From Cyanobacteriota bacterium (GTDB taxonomy: Bacteria; Cyanobacteriota; Cyanobacteriia; Phormidesmidales; Phormidesmidaceae), in NCBI GenBank assembly GCA_027619675.1, contig JAQCHG010000154.1, forward strand, positions 1 to 5,569: a stretch of DNA of 5,569 nucleotides, written 5' to 3'. Position 1 is the stretch's first letter. Each line of letters begins with the position of its first letter. The translations under genes and the position numbers were made by a program. Of this stretch, positions 1-5,551 are shown piece after piece. Below the pieces are notes generated by a model, which was not told where the DNA came from, did not search any database, and saw only the letters and a list, made by a program, of their open reading frames with translations.

Positions 1-1438
1 TGGGTTTGGGTTGCAGCAGCTTATTCAAAATATCCACCGCCGCCCCCGACATCTGCACTTCCCGTTGCCACTGCCACTCTAGGGACTGGCGGTCTAGTAA
101 GTCCCGAGGGTCTTTACCCGTCAGCAGCACAATGGCGGTCACCCCCAGGGCATAGAGATCGCTGGAGGGAAAGCACTGACCTAGACGAATTTGTTCGGGG
201 GGGGAATAGCCAAACTTGCCCGCGATGGTGGCGGATTTGGGGTTAGTAACCTCCTCGCCGTGATCGGACAAAATATCCGTCATGGCATCGTTGACCAGGC
301 CAAAATCAATCAGCACTGGCAGATCCCGCGCTTGGGCATAGATGATGTTGTCGGGGGAAATATCTCGATGCACAATACCCAGTTTGTGGATGTAGTCCAG
401 CACTTGCAGCATGTGCAGTAACCACTGCATCACCTCACTTTCAGAAAACCGTTGCCCATCGAGGCGGCGGCTACGCAGCAGTTGGGAATAGGTCACCCCT
501 TCGATATATTCCTGCACAATAAACAGGCGACCTTCCTGGGCAAAACAGGCCAGGAAGGTGGGAATTTGGGGATGGTTAATTTGGTAGAGGGTTTTGGCTT
601 CTCGCTTAAACAGATCGAGGGCCTTTTGCAAATTCTTTTTAGAGGTATTGCTGGGGAAAAACTCCTTAAGCACACACAATTCCCCAAAGCGTTGGGTGTC
701 TTCCACCAGGTAGGAGCGGCCAAAGCCCCCCTGCCCCAGGACCCGTTGAATGGTGTAGCGTCCCCCCACCTTGCTGCCGGGACCTAGTTTTTGGCCCTGA
801 CTCACCACCGTTTGTTCTGGGAGGTGGGTTGCTGTGATGTTGGCGGGGGCGACGGGGGATTCGTGCTTTTCGTAGGGGTTGAGGTGGTAGGCAGATTGGG
901 GTTCTTGAATGTTCTTGAGGTGTAATGCGCCAGCATAGGTGGCATCAAGGCTGAGGCGCGATCGCACCACATCATGAACTACCTGGGAAATGCAAATGCC
1001 CCCAGGGTAGGCCTCCGTTTGCAGACGGGCGGCGATGTTCACCCCATTACCCATCACATCCCCGCCGCTGAAAAACACATCCCCCAAATGGATGCCGATG
1101 CGGTGGAGCAATTGCTGGTTAGGATCGCTGCCCTGGTGGGCTTTCCGCAGTTCTCGCTGAATTTCTAAACTACAACTCACCGCCTGGACGGCACTGGTAA
1201 AACACATCAGTAGACCGTCGCCTGTAGATTTAATCACCCGCCCTTCAAAGCTTTGGCAAAGCTTTTCAATGAGGTGCAAATCGTGCTGAATTAAACTGAG
1301 GGTATGTTCCTCATCGGCGGACATATGGGCACTAAAATCCACCGCATCCGTGAGGACGATGGCAGCGAGGGAGCGTTGACTGCGACTCAAATCAGGAATT
1401 CCAGAGGTCATGGCGATGGGGGGCGATGAAAGGGACAT
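1..1438 (-). CDS. Class III nucleotide cyclase fused to Ser/Thr protein kinase (3' end beyond window)
   Basis: I translated this ORF on the minus strand: 479 residues from ATG at 1438 to the window edge, no stop. Residues about 24-185 form a class III cyclase domain (ATP to cAMP by family analogy). Metal aspartates are D31 (LTDAVDFS) and D74 (STGDGLL), the purine-specifying pair is K70 and D127, and the transition-state residues are N134 and R138 (VNIAARL). Their spacing matches mammalian adenylate cyclase, so an active homodimeric cyclase is predicted. A Pro/Ala-rich linker (about 190-222) leads to a kinase domain: G-loop GQGGFG (235-240), K258, E280, HRD with D359 and N364, DFG D378, SPPE 412-415, D427. 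The catalytic loop reads HRDIS where most Ser/Thr kinases have HRDLK or HRDIK. The last kinase helices and any C-terminal domain are outside the window. No signal peptide or membrane segment is seen, so it is probably cytosolic. An in-frame ATG at 1411 is an alternative start; neither start has a clear Shine-Dalgarno site. Confidence 0.93.
   Translation of the reverse strand, partial: MSLSSPPIAMTSGIPDLSRSQRSLAAIVLTDAVDFSAHMSADEEHTLSLIQHDLHLIEKLCQSFEGRVIKSTGDGLLMCFTSAVQAVSCSLEIQRELRKAHQGSDPNQQLLHRIGIHLGDVFFSGGDVMGNGVNIAARLQTEAYPGGICISQVVHDVVRSRLSLDATYAGALHLKNIQEPQSAYHLNPYEKHESPVAPANITATHLPEQTVVSQGQKLGPGSKVGGRYTIQRVLGQGGFGRSYLVEDTQRFGELCVLKEFFPSNTSKKNLQKALDLFKREAKTLYQINHPQIPTFLACFAQEGRLFIVQEYIEGVTYSQLLRSRRLDGQRFSESEVMQWLLHMLQVLDYIHKLGIVHRDISPDNIIYAQARDLPVLIDFGLVNDAMTDILSDHGEEVTNPKSATIAGKFGYSPPEQIRLGQCFPSSDLYALGVTAIVLLTGKDPRDLLDRQSLEWQWQREVQMSGAAVDILNKLLQPKP
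958..965. repeat. HIP1 octamer GCGATCGC (also at 2309-2316 and 2522-2529)
   Basis: Three exact copies of the cyanobacterial highly iterated palindrome lie in the window: this one inside the cyclase/kinase gene and two inside leuA. Near-matches such as ACGATCGCC occur at about 5324. Three copies in 5.6 kb is far above chance and is the best taxonomic marker here. Confidence 0.9.
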
Positions 1439-1481
1439 AACAGTGACGGGTTATATCCTTGATGTCAGGATTGTGGATGGA

Positions 1482-1507
1482 ATACCAATTCTGAGGAAGA
1501 TTGGTAT
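1482..1507. repeat. Perfect 8-bp inverted repeat upstream of the kinase
   Basis: ATACCAAT (1482-1489) and ATTGGTAT (1500-1507) are perfectly complementary around a 10-base spacer, 44 to 69 bases upstream of the kinase ATG. The same TACCAATTC string (1483-1491) recurs at 1574-1582. This could be an operator for a dimeric regulator or the end of a small dispersed element. It does not match the CRP consensus (TGTGA-N6-TCACA) or the NtcA consensus (GTA-N8-TAC). Confidence 0.5.
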
Positions 1508-1662
1508 GGGTAGATACTTCACCCCTGAAGGCATTTTTTCCCCACAGGAAGCTATGGGCCAGTTTAGAAATTGTACCAATTCCTTCTAGGCGACGGTGGG
1601 CTCTTCCGGGGGTGGAAACAGTTCTACAAATCGCCCTTAGCCCCAGTCTTCTCATGGGGTGT

Positions 1663-1683
1663 AGGCTGGCTAAAAGCCTTTTT
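1663..1683 (+). terminator. Weak terminator-like hairpin in the intergenic region
   Basis: AGGCT (1663-1667) pairs with AGCCT (1675-1679) around a 7-base loop and is followed by TTTT. The stem is only 5 bp. No annotated plus-strand gene lies upstream, so it would serve only an unannotated transcript starting in the intergenic region, or be incidental. A further stem, CCCCA (1641-1645) with TGGGG (1655-1659), sits just before it. Confidence 0.25.
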
Positions 1684-1817
1684 CTCGGGGGTGTTAGCAG
1701 TTCTAGTCAGACCCTTGGTTGGATAACGGTTACAGCCCTGAGTGGGATCCTCGGGACGGGCGCGGCGATGGTTTCCTAACCTGGCTTGCAACCTGAATTG
1801 ATGGTGCGCCCTCGGGG

Positions 1818-1860
1818 CCATGGCCGTTATGGATGCCCCTTGAACCCATAACGGCTATGG
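1818..1860. repeat. Long hairpin, 15-bp stem, 13-base loop
   Basis: CCATGGCCGTTATGG (1818-1832) pairs with CCATAACGGCTATGG (1846-1860) over 15 positions with a single G-U wobble. The loop is 1833-1845. No T-run follows on either strand, so it is not a standard intrinsic terminator. It ends 163 bases before the leuA start. Possible roles are an RNA structure in a long leuA leader, a protein-binding palindrome, or a small dispersed palindromic element. Confidence 0.6.
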
Positions 1861-1874
1861 TGGCGGAAACCCCA

Positions 1875-1917
1875 GACCTAACCAAGGGGCTGTGCTCTCG
1901 GTTTAGGTCACCAAACC
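1875..1917 (+). promoter_or_regulatory. Two mutually exclusive stems upstream of leuA
   Basis: GACCTAACC (1875-1883) pairs with GGTTTAGGTC (1900-1909), with one bulged T, and the loop can pair further as GGGGC (1886-1890) with GCTCT (1894-1898). The right arm can instead pair downstream, GGTTT (1900-1904) with AAACC (1913-1917). The CCTAA of the left arm can also pair with TTAGG at 1955-1959. Competing folds of this kind are typical of regulatory leaders, but no ligand-binding family or leader peptide was recognised. Whether the region is transcribed is unknown. Confidence 0.35.
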
Positions 1918-1935
1918 CTCAAGTAATTCTGGGCG

Positions 1936-1991
1936 AACTCGTACCAACCCCGAGTTAGGCCCACTAAAATAGTGGCTGTCGCTACAGTTTT
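1936..1991 (+). promoter_or_regulatory. Three small adjacent hairpins ending in a T-run before leuA
   Basis: AACTCG (1936-1941) pairs with CGAGTT (1951-1956); CCACT (1961-1965) with AGTGG (1971-1975); and CTGT (1976-1979) with ACAG (1984-1987), the last followed by TTTT (1988-1991). The last stem is only 4 bp, so as a terminator it would be weak. A -10-like TAAAAT lies in the loop region of the second hairpin, so this block may be promoter rather than transcribed leader. Confidence 0.3.
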
Positions 1992-2023
1992 ACGCTTTTG
2001 TCCTCTATCTACCTGTGAACGCG

Positions 2024-3658
2024 ATGAGTAACCAGTCGATGCCAGAAGACCGCATTTTGATCTTTGACACCACCCTGCGGGACGGCGAGCAATCCCCTGG
2101 AGCCACCCTAAATGTGGATGAGAAGCTAACGATCGCGCGGCAACTGGCTCGACTGGGTGTGGACATCATCGAAGCCGGGTTCCCCTTTGCCAGCCCTGGG
2201 GACTTTGAGGCGGTGAGCAAGATCGCAGCCCAGGTGGGCACCCCCGAAGGCCCCACCATCTGCGGTTTGGCGCGGGCGACGAAGCAGGATATTGAAACCG
2301 CTGGACGGGCGATCGCCCCAGCGGCTAAGGGCCGCATCCACACCTTTATTGCCACCTCCGACATCCACATGCAGTACAAACTGCGCAAGAGTCGTGAGGA
2401 GGTGCTGGCCATCACCCCCGAGATGGTGGCCTATGCCAAGACCTTCACGAACGATGTGGAGTTCTCGCCGGAGGATGCGGGCCGTTCGGATCCTGAGTTT
2501 TTGTATCAAGTGTTGGAAGCGGCGATCGCCGCTGGGGCCACCACCGTCAACATCCCCGACACCGTGGGCTACCTGACGCCGACGGAGTTTGGCACCCTGA
2601 TTCGCGGCATCAAGGAAAACGTGCCCAACATTGACCAGGCGGTGATTTCCGTCCATGGCCACAATGATCTGGGCTTGGCGGTGGCCAACTTCCTGGAGGC
2701 GGTGAAGAATGGGGCGCGGCAGTTGGAATGCACCATCAACGGCATCGGGGAGCGGGCCGGAAATGCCGCCCTGGAGGAGTTGGTGATGGCGCTGCATGTG
2801 CGCCGCAGCTTCTACAATCCTTTCCTGGGCCGTCCGGCGGAGTCGGAAGCGCCGTTGACTAACATCAACACCCCCGAGATTTACCAAACCTCTCGTCTGG
2901 TGTCGAGCCTAACGGGCATGTTTGTGCAGCCCAATAAGGCGATCGTCGGCGCCAATGCCTTTGCCCACGAGTCGGGCATCCACCAGGATGGGGTGCTGAA
3001 GAACAAGCTCACCTACGAAATCATGGATGCCGAGTCCATCGGCCTCAACAAGAATCAAATCGTGTTGGGCAAGCACTCGGGCCGCAATGCCTTCCGCACC
3101 CGCCTGAAGGAGTTGGGCCATGAACTGGGGGATCAGGACCTCAACCGCGCCTTCCTGCGGTTTAAGGATCTGGCGGATAAGAAGAAGGTGGTGAGCGATT
3201 GGGACATTTTGGCCCTGGTCAATGATGAAACCCAGCAGGCCCCTGAGCATTTCCACCTGGAGTTGGTGCAGGTGTCTTGCGGTGACCACGCCACCCCCAC
3301 GGCAACGGTGACCCTGCGGACGCCGGAAGGGGAGGAGTTAACCGATGCGGCGATCGGCACGGGGCCAGTGGATGCGGTCTACCGGGCGGTGAACCGGGTG
3401 GTGAATATCCCCAATGAGTTGATCGAGTTCTCGGTGCAGTCGGTGACGGCGGGCATTGACGCGATCGGGGAGGTGACCATCCGGGTGCGCCATGGGGAGA
3501 AGGTGTACTCTGGCCACGCCGCCAATACGGACATTGTGGTGGCCTCCACCCAAGCCTATCTAAATGCCCTCAACCGCCTCTATACCGAGTTGCAAAGCGG
3601 TGCCCCCATCCATCCTCAACAGGGTGAGTTGGCAGAAGCCGCCGCCGCACGGGTGTAG
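2024..3658 (+). CDS. leuA: 2-isopropylmalate synthase
   Basis: LeuA catalyses the first committed step of leucine biosynthesis, condensing acetyl-CoA with 2-oxoisovalerate to give 2-isopropylmalate in the cytosol. The N-terminal HMGL-type TIM barrel begins with [12 protein letters not shown] (catalytic R19; metal ligand D20). H211 and H213 (HGHND) and N247 (within NGIGERAGN, 239-247) complete the metal site. HESGIHQDG and KHSGRNAF are LeuA signatures of the linker region. Residues from about 405 to 525 form the C-terminal leucine-binding regulatory domain, so feedback inhibition by leucine is expected. At 544 residues it is normal length and intact. I chose ATG 2024 ([12 protein letters not shown]); GTG 2015 would add three residues and ATG 2039 would remove five. 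No Shine-Dalgarno site decides between them, which is common in cyanobacteria. It stands alone in its transcription unit, with a terminator after it. The related citramalate synthase is less likely given the overall LeuA-like match. Confidence 0.97.
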   Translation: MSNQSMPEDRILIFDTTLRDGEQSPGATLNVDEKLTIARQLARLGVDIIEAGFPFASPGDFEAVSKIAAQVGTPEGPTICGLARATKQDIETAGRAIAPAAKGRIHTFIATSDIHMQYKLRKSREEVLAITPEMVAYAKTFTNDVEFSPEDAGRSDPEFLYQVLEAAIAAGATTVNIPDTVGYLTPTEFGTLIRGIKENVPNIDQAVISVHGHNDLGLAVANFLEAVKNGARQLECTINGIGERAGNAALEELVMALHVRRSFYNPFLGRPAESEAPLTNINTPEIYQTSRLVSSLTGMFVQPNKAIVGANAFAHESGIHQDGVLKNKLTYEIMDAESIGLNKNQIVLGKHSGRNAFRTRLKELGHELGDQDLNRAFLRFKDLADKKKVVSDWDILALVNDETQQAPEHFHLELVQVSCGDHATPTATVTLRTPEGEELTDAAIGTGPVDAVYRAVNRVVNIPNELIEFSVQSVTAGIDAIGEVTIRVRHGEKVYSGHAANTDIVVASTQAYLNALNRLYTELQSGAPIHPQQGELAEAAAARV

Positions 3659-3688
3659 GGTCGCCTAAAACAGAATCTGTAAGTTGAT

Positions 3689-3730
3689 GCACCGTTCTGG
3701 GAATCAGTTTTCTCAGGGCGGTGCTTCTTT
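3689..3730 (+). terminator. Intrinsic terminator of leuA
   Basis: A stem of about 15 pairs joins 3689-3703 with 3710-3724. Its base is GCACCG/CGGTGC, it includes a few G-U pairs higher up, and it has a 6-base loop. TTCTTT (3725-3730) follows immediately. It starts 31 bases after the leuA stop, which makes it a convincing rho-independent terminator isolating leuA from the downstream cluster. Confidence 0.85.
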
Positions 3731-3749
3731 AGCAGACATCCTTTAGGCT

Positions 3750-3774
3750 TAGAAAAATACTGCCAAGATGGCAG
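3750..3774 (-). terminator. Terminator-like hairpin facing the opposite way
   Basis: On the minus strand CTGCCA (3774-3769), loop TCT, TGGCAG (3765-3760) is followed by TATTTTTCT (3759-3751). The 6-bp perfect stem plus T-run is the form of an intrinsic terminator for leftward transcription, yet no minus-strand gene lies to its right. It may stop antisense transcription toward leuA, be left from a lost convergent gene, or instead be a palindromic operator for the gene starting at 3810. Confidence 0.5.
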
Positions 3775-3809
3775 AGTCTAGATGGCGCTTGGTATGGCGG
3801 TGAGGGGAT

Positions 3810-4571
3810 ATGAGGGTTGAACCAGAAATCACCAGTCGCTTCCCTGACTGTGTGGCGATGAAGCTCCATCTGACTGCCCCGGCTCCGGTCCCCAAGCCGT
3901 CCCCCCTGTCTCGTCTCGTCACCACCGAAGTCGCGGCCCCGCCCCAGACCGTTGATCTCAGCCTCACCATTAGCTTCAGCGGTGAGCAAGAAGTTGAAGT
4001 GCCTGCGGGCAGAAAGTTAGGTTTACCGGATGGTCGCGCCACCTTCGGTATTCGTCGGGGACAGTTGCGGTTTGAGTTTGGCAACTGCAAGCTGCCGCTA
4101 GAGAAAACGGCGTTGTTGAAACCGTTCAACGTGTCGATGACGGTGGAGCAGCAGCAGACCCGCGCCAGTGAAGTGCAGGCGGGCATAAAGCCCAGTGAAC
4201 GCAGCCTCAGCGCCAAGCACACAGAAGGGATGGCGGAAAAGGTCACGGTAGATGTTTTTCAGGTCAAAAAGCTGGGCTCTGAGGAAAACCCTGCCTGGGT
4301 ATTTGATGCCTACGGTGAACGCAACGTCCTAGACGGTCTGCTGAAAGAGACACTGCTAGGAGCCCTGAACATCGACTGCCTGCCCTGTACCCTGACGGCA
4401 TCTTTTACTGCCCGAGGGGAAGACATTCGCATTACGTGGGGTGAGGTAGGGCTCACGAAAAATATTCACCGCAATAAGCTCGCGGTCATTGAGCGGGCGA
4501 TCGTGCTGCACTATCTCAAACCGCTGTTAGAATCACAGCCCCTTTGTCAGGGAAGGTGGTGCCATGACTGA
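3810..4571 (+). CDS. Hypothetical protein, 253 residues, first gene of the pentapeptide cluster
   Basis: I do not recognise the family. The protein opens with a Pro-rich stretch (22-45). Residues 48-98 look beta-rich, with alternating polar and hydrophobic residues and several glycines. A polar, probably flexible segment follows (113-142), then a second beta-rich and helical region (145-246) with cysteines at C190, C193 (CLPC) and C246. No signal peptide, membrane segment or catalytic motif is evident. The start at 3810 has a purine-rich GAGGGG just upstream (3802-3807), rather close for a ribosome binding site. In-frame ATG 3858 (MKLHLTAP) is a possible alternative giving 237 residues. The gene follows the leuA terminator by 79 bases, and its last 8 bases overlap the next gene (ATGACTGA), implying translational coupling and a shared transcript. 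The overlap and continuous open frame support a real gene; the function is unknown. Confidence 0.8.
   Translation: MRVEPEITSRFPDCVAMKLHLTAPAPVPKPSPLSRLVTTEVAAPPQTVDLSLTISFSGEQEVEVPAGRKLGLPDGRATFGIRRGQLRFEFGNCKLPLEKTALLKPFNVSMTVEQQQTRASEVQAGIKPSERSLSAKHTEGMAEKVTVDVFQVKKLGSEENPAWVFDAYGERNVLDGLLKETLLGALNIDCLPCTLTASFTARGEDIRITWGEVGLTKNIHRNKLAVIERAIVLHYLKPLLESQPLCQGRWCHD
4551..4556 (+). promoter_or_regulatory. Ribosome binding site of the pentapeptide gene
   Basis: GGAAGG lies 7 bases before ATG 4564, inside the end of the preceding gene. It is the clearest Shine-Dalgarno site in the window and fixes the start of the pentapeptide ORF. Confidence 0.65.
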
Positions 4572-4839
4572 ACCCGCCAGCTTTGAGAAACTCGAACAGC
4601 AAATTGAAGCGGTACTGGAAGCCGAAACCACCGACTTCTTTGAACTGGCAGAAATTGTGGGCCTAGATCCCAAACAAGATTTTGTGAGTGCAGATTTGTC
4701 AGGCGTGGATCTGTCTGGGAAAGATCTCTCCTACGCCAACTTCACAGGTGCAAACTTGCAGGGTGCGAACTTGTCTCACGCCAACTTAGAGGGAACTGAT
4801 TTTACAGGTGCTAATTTTAAGTTCACCACTATTGATTGA
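4564..4839 (+). CDS. Pentapeptide-repeat protein, N-terminal part of a probably split gene
   Basis: The 91-residue product has an acidic, helical-looking N-terminal segment (1-40, ending IVGLDPKQDF). Nine consecutive pentapeptides follow from 43 to 87: ADLSG, VDLSG, KDLSY, ANFTG, ANLQG, ANLSH, ANLEG, TDFTG, ANFKF. Central L or F at every fifth position is the A(D/N)LXX signature, which folds as a right-handed quadrilateral beta-helix. Biochemical roles of cyanobacterial members are mostly unknown. Nine units give only a little over two coils, short for a stable helix. The ORF stops at TGA 4837-4839 directly within ATTGATTGAT; the next frame continues open and later returns to pentapeptide sequence. 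I infer that this is the front half of a gene interrupted by frameshift, though a small free-standing protein cannot be excluded. It overlaps the upstream gene by 8 bases. Confidence 0.8.
   Translation: MTEPASFEKLEQQIEAVLEAETTDFFELAEIVGLDPKQDFVSADLSGVDLSGKDLSYANFTGANLQGANLSHANLEGTDFTGANFKFTTID
4831..4838 (+). repeat. 4-base tandem duplication ATTG-ATTG at the frame break
   Basis: ATTGATTG, followed by AT, spans the end of the upstream pentapeptide ORF and creates its TGA stop. Deleting one ATTG turns the reading into T-T-I-D-M-T-N-I-F, joining 4564-4839 to the frame that stays open until 5365. Confidence 0.7.
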
Positions 4840-4840
4840 T

Positions 4841-5365
4841 ATGACTAATATCTTTCAGACAGATATTATTTCGCATCACTTATCCAATCTTATCCTCGAC
4901 CTAGCCCGCACCCTGGACTTAGTCCACACCTTCAATTTAGCCCATGCCCTTACCCACACCCTCCACTGCGCCAGATCTTTCGCTCTAGCCCTCATCAGCA
5001 CCTCCGACCGCTCCTTCGCTCTAGCCCTAGCCAGCACCCTCGACCGCTCTTTCGCTCTAGCCCTAGACCTCGACTTCGACCTCACCAGTACCCACGCCCT
5101 CGATCTTGCAAGTACTCTAGACCTCAATAATATTGTCGCTACGCTTAATTGTTTTCGGGCTCAACATTTAGGGGCAACTTTTAGAGATGCAAACTTGCAG
5201 GGTGTCTGTTGGGATGGTGCACATTTAGAGGGTACTTTGATGATTAATTCTCAGGGATTAGCGCCCGAAGACATAGCTGATTTAAAGGCAAAGGGTGTGA
5301 TTTTTGATGATGCTCCTGGCGAACGATCGCCTGTAACCTCTCCTCGCTCACCCGTACCTGTTTAA
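4841..5365 (+). CDS. Leu/Ala/Asp-rich repeat protein with pentapeptide C-terminus (probable 3' half of split gene)
   Basis: From ATG 4841 the product is 174 residues; GTG 4808 in the same frame would add 11. Residues about 16-100 are low-complexity and helix-favouring, rich in L, A, D, S and T, and contain a 12-residue repeat: SFALALISTSDR (46-57), SFALALASTLDR (58-69), SFALALDLDFDL (70-81). Similar Leu/Ala/Asp/Arg-rich runs occur in other cyanobacterial pentapeptide and NACHT-type proteins, as far as I recall. Residues 111-132 return to pentapeptide form (ATFRD, ANLQG, VCWDG, AHLEG), then a tail typical of pentapeptide proteins (INSQGLAPEDIADLKAKG) and a Ser/Pro-rich end. ATG 4841 lies one base after the upstream TGA and has no Shine-Dalgarno site, so it would depend on reinitiation. 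I favour reading it as the second half of one gene with 4564-4839. Confidence 0.65.
   Translation: MTNIFQTDIISHHLSNLILDLARTLDLVHTFNLAHALTHTLHCARSFALALISTSDRSFALALASTLDRSFALALDLDFDLTSTHALDLASTLDLNNIVATLNCFRAQHLGATFRDANLQGVCWDGAHLEGTLMINSQGLAPEDIADLKAKGVIFDDAPGERSPVTSPRSPVPV
4976..5083 (+). repeat. 36-bp tandem repeat, three in-frame units
   Basis: Units at 4976-5011, 5012-5047 and 5048-5083 begin TCTTTCGCTCTAGCCCT or a one-base variant. The first two match over most of their length; the third matches for its first 18 bases and then diverges. The unit length is a multiple of three, so copy-number change would keep the frame. The strand is strikingly C-rich, with most codons ending in C. Confidence 0.85.
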
Positions 5366-5551
5366 TAGATGGTCAGGGGGGCTCAAGTTCAGAGCATGGA
5401 CTTCGTGACTCAAAGGACCTGTTTGCAAGAGTTGCAGGATTAATACCTGAGTGTGAGACTTCAAGGTTCGGAAAATAGGCTTGGCATCACCATCACGAGC
5501 GACCTCAGACCATTGAGACTCAAGCTTCAGAAGCGTTCTGGGCATGGTCAT
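5348..5551 (-). CDS. Possible small ORF, 67 residues, no recognised family
   Basis: An open frame from ATG 5551 (a second ATG is at 5545) to TGA at 5350-5348, starting MTMPRTLLKLESQWSEV. The composition is not obviously shadow-like and there is no long gene opposite it. However, it has no clear ribosome binding site and resembles no family I know, and its last 18 bases overlap the end of the plus-strand repeat gene tail to tail. It could be a real small protein or a gene remnant, or chance. Nothing else was identified between 5366 and 5569, including no clear terminator for the upstream cluster. Confidence 0.3.
   Translation of the reverse strand: MTMPRTLLKLESQWSEVARDGDAKPIFRTLKSHTQVLILQLLQTGPLSHEVHALNLSPPDHLLNRYG

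Larger units (their letters stand above)
1439..2023. other. Divergent intergenic region, 585 bases, rich in inverted repeats
   Basis: It separates the minus-strand cyclase/kinase gene from plus-strand leuA, so it must hold both promoters. No tRNA, rRNA or recognisable riboswitch was found. Open frames of 87, 92 and 65 codons cross it on both strands, but they resemble no family, have no ribosome binding sites, and overlap one another. The visible content is a series of inverted repeats, listed separately. A TAAAAT hexamer at 1965-1970 could be a -10 element for leuA but has no matching -35. TATAAC on the minus strand (1455 to 1450) could be a -10 for the kinase but would leave only a few leader bases. 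Neither is strong enough to call. Confidence 0.7.
4749..5204 (+). repeat. 17-bp direct repeat flanking the split segment
   Basis: TGCAAACTTGCAGGGTG occurs at 4749-4765 and again at 5188-5204, encoding ANLQG in the same pentapeptide register of the two ORFs. The copies are 439 bases apart, one more than a multiple of three, so each is in the frame of its own ORF. The following bases are also similar (ACTTAGAGGGAACT against ATTTAGAGGGTACT), both coding LEGT. Confidence 0.85.

Noticed and set aside
493..723. 76-codon minus-strand ORF and plus-strand ORFs at 191-421, 452-787 and 974-1168
   Set aside because: They lie inside the cyclase/kinase gene in other frames; the long minus-strand frame has full domain motifs.
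1501..1779. 92-codon plus ORF (and 87- and 65-codon minus ORFs) in the intergenic region
   Set aside because: No recognisable domain or ribosome binding site, and they overlap one another; best treated as non-coding.
1801..1851. 16-codon ORF before leuA as an attenuation leader peptide
   Set aside because: It has no run of Leu codons and no ribosome binding site, and such attenuation is not established for cyanobacterial leuA.
2126..2887. 253-codon minus-strand ORF inside leuA, plus other ORFs at 2005-2415, 2909-3289 and 3338-3553
   Set aside because: They are shadows of the GC-rich leuA coding frame; composition is His/Arg/Gly-rich without family features.
3749..4246. 165-codon minus-strand ORF opposite the hypothetical gene
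   Set aside because: Ser/Arg-rich shadow composition, no ribosome binding site, and the plus frame is overlap-coupled to the next gene and better supported.
4815..4821. TTTTAAG as a programmed -1 frameshift slippery site
   Set aside because: The needed shift is +1 (or -2), and re-pairing at AAG would fail in the -1 frame.
4976..5083. Tandem repeat as a CRISPR array
   Set aside because: The units are contiguous without spacers, in frame, and protein-coding.
4876..5127. 83-codon minus-strand Arg/Ser/Ala-rich ORF
   Set aside because: By-product of the C-rich repeat on the plus strand; the plus frame continues into genuine pentapeptide sequence.
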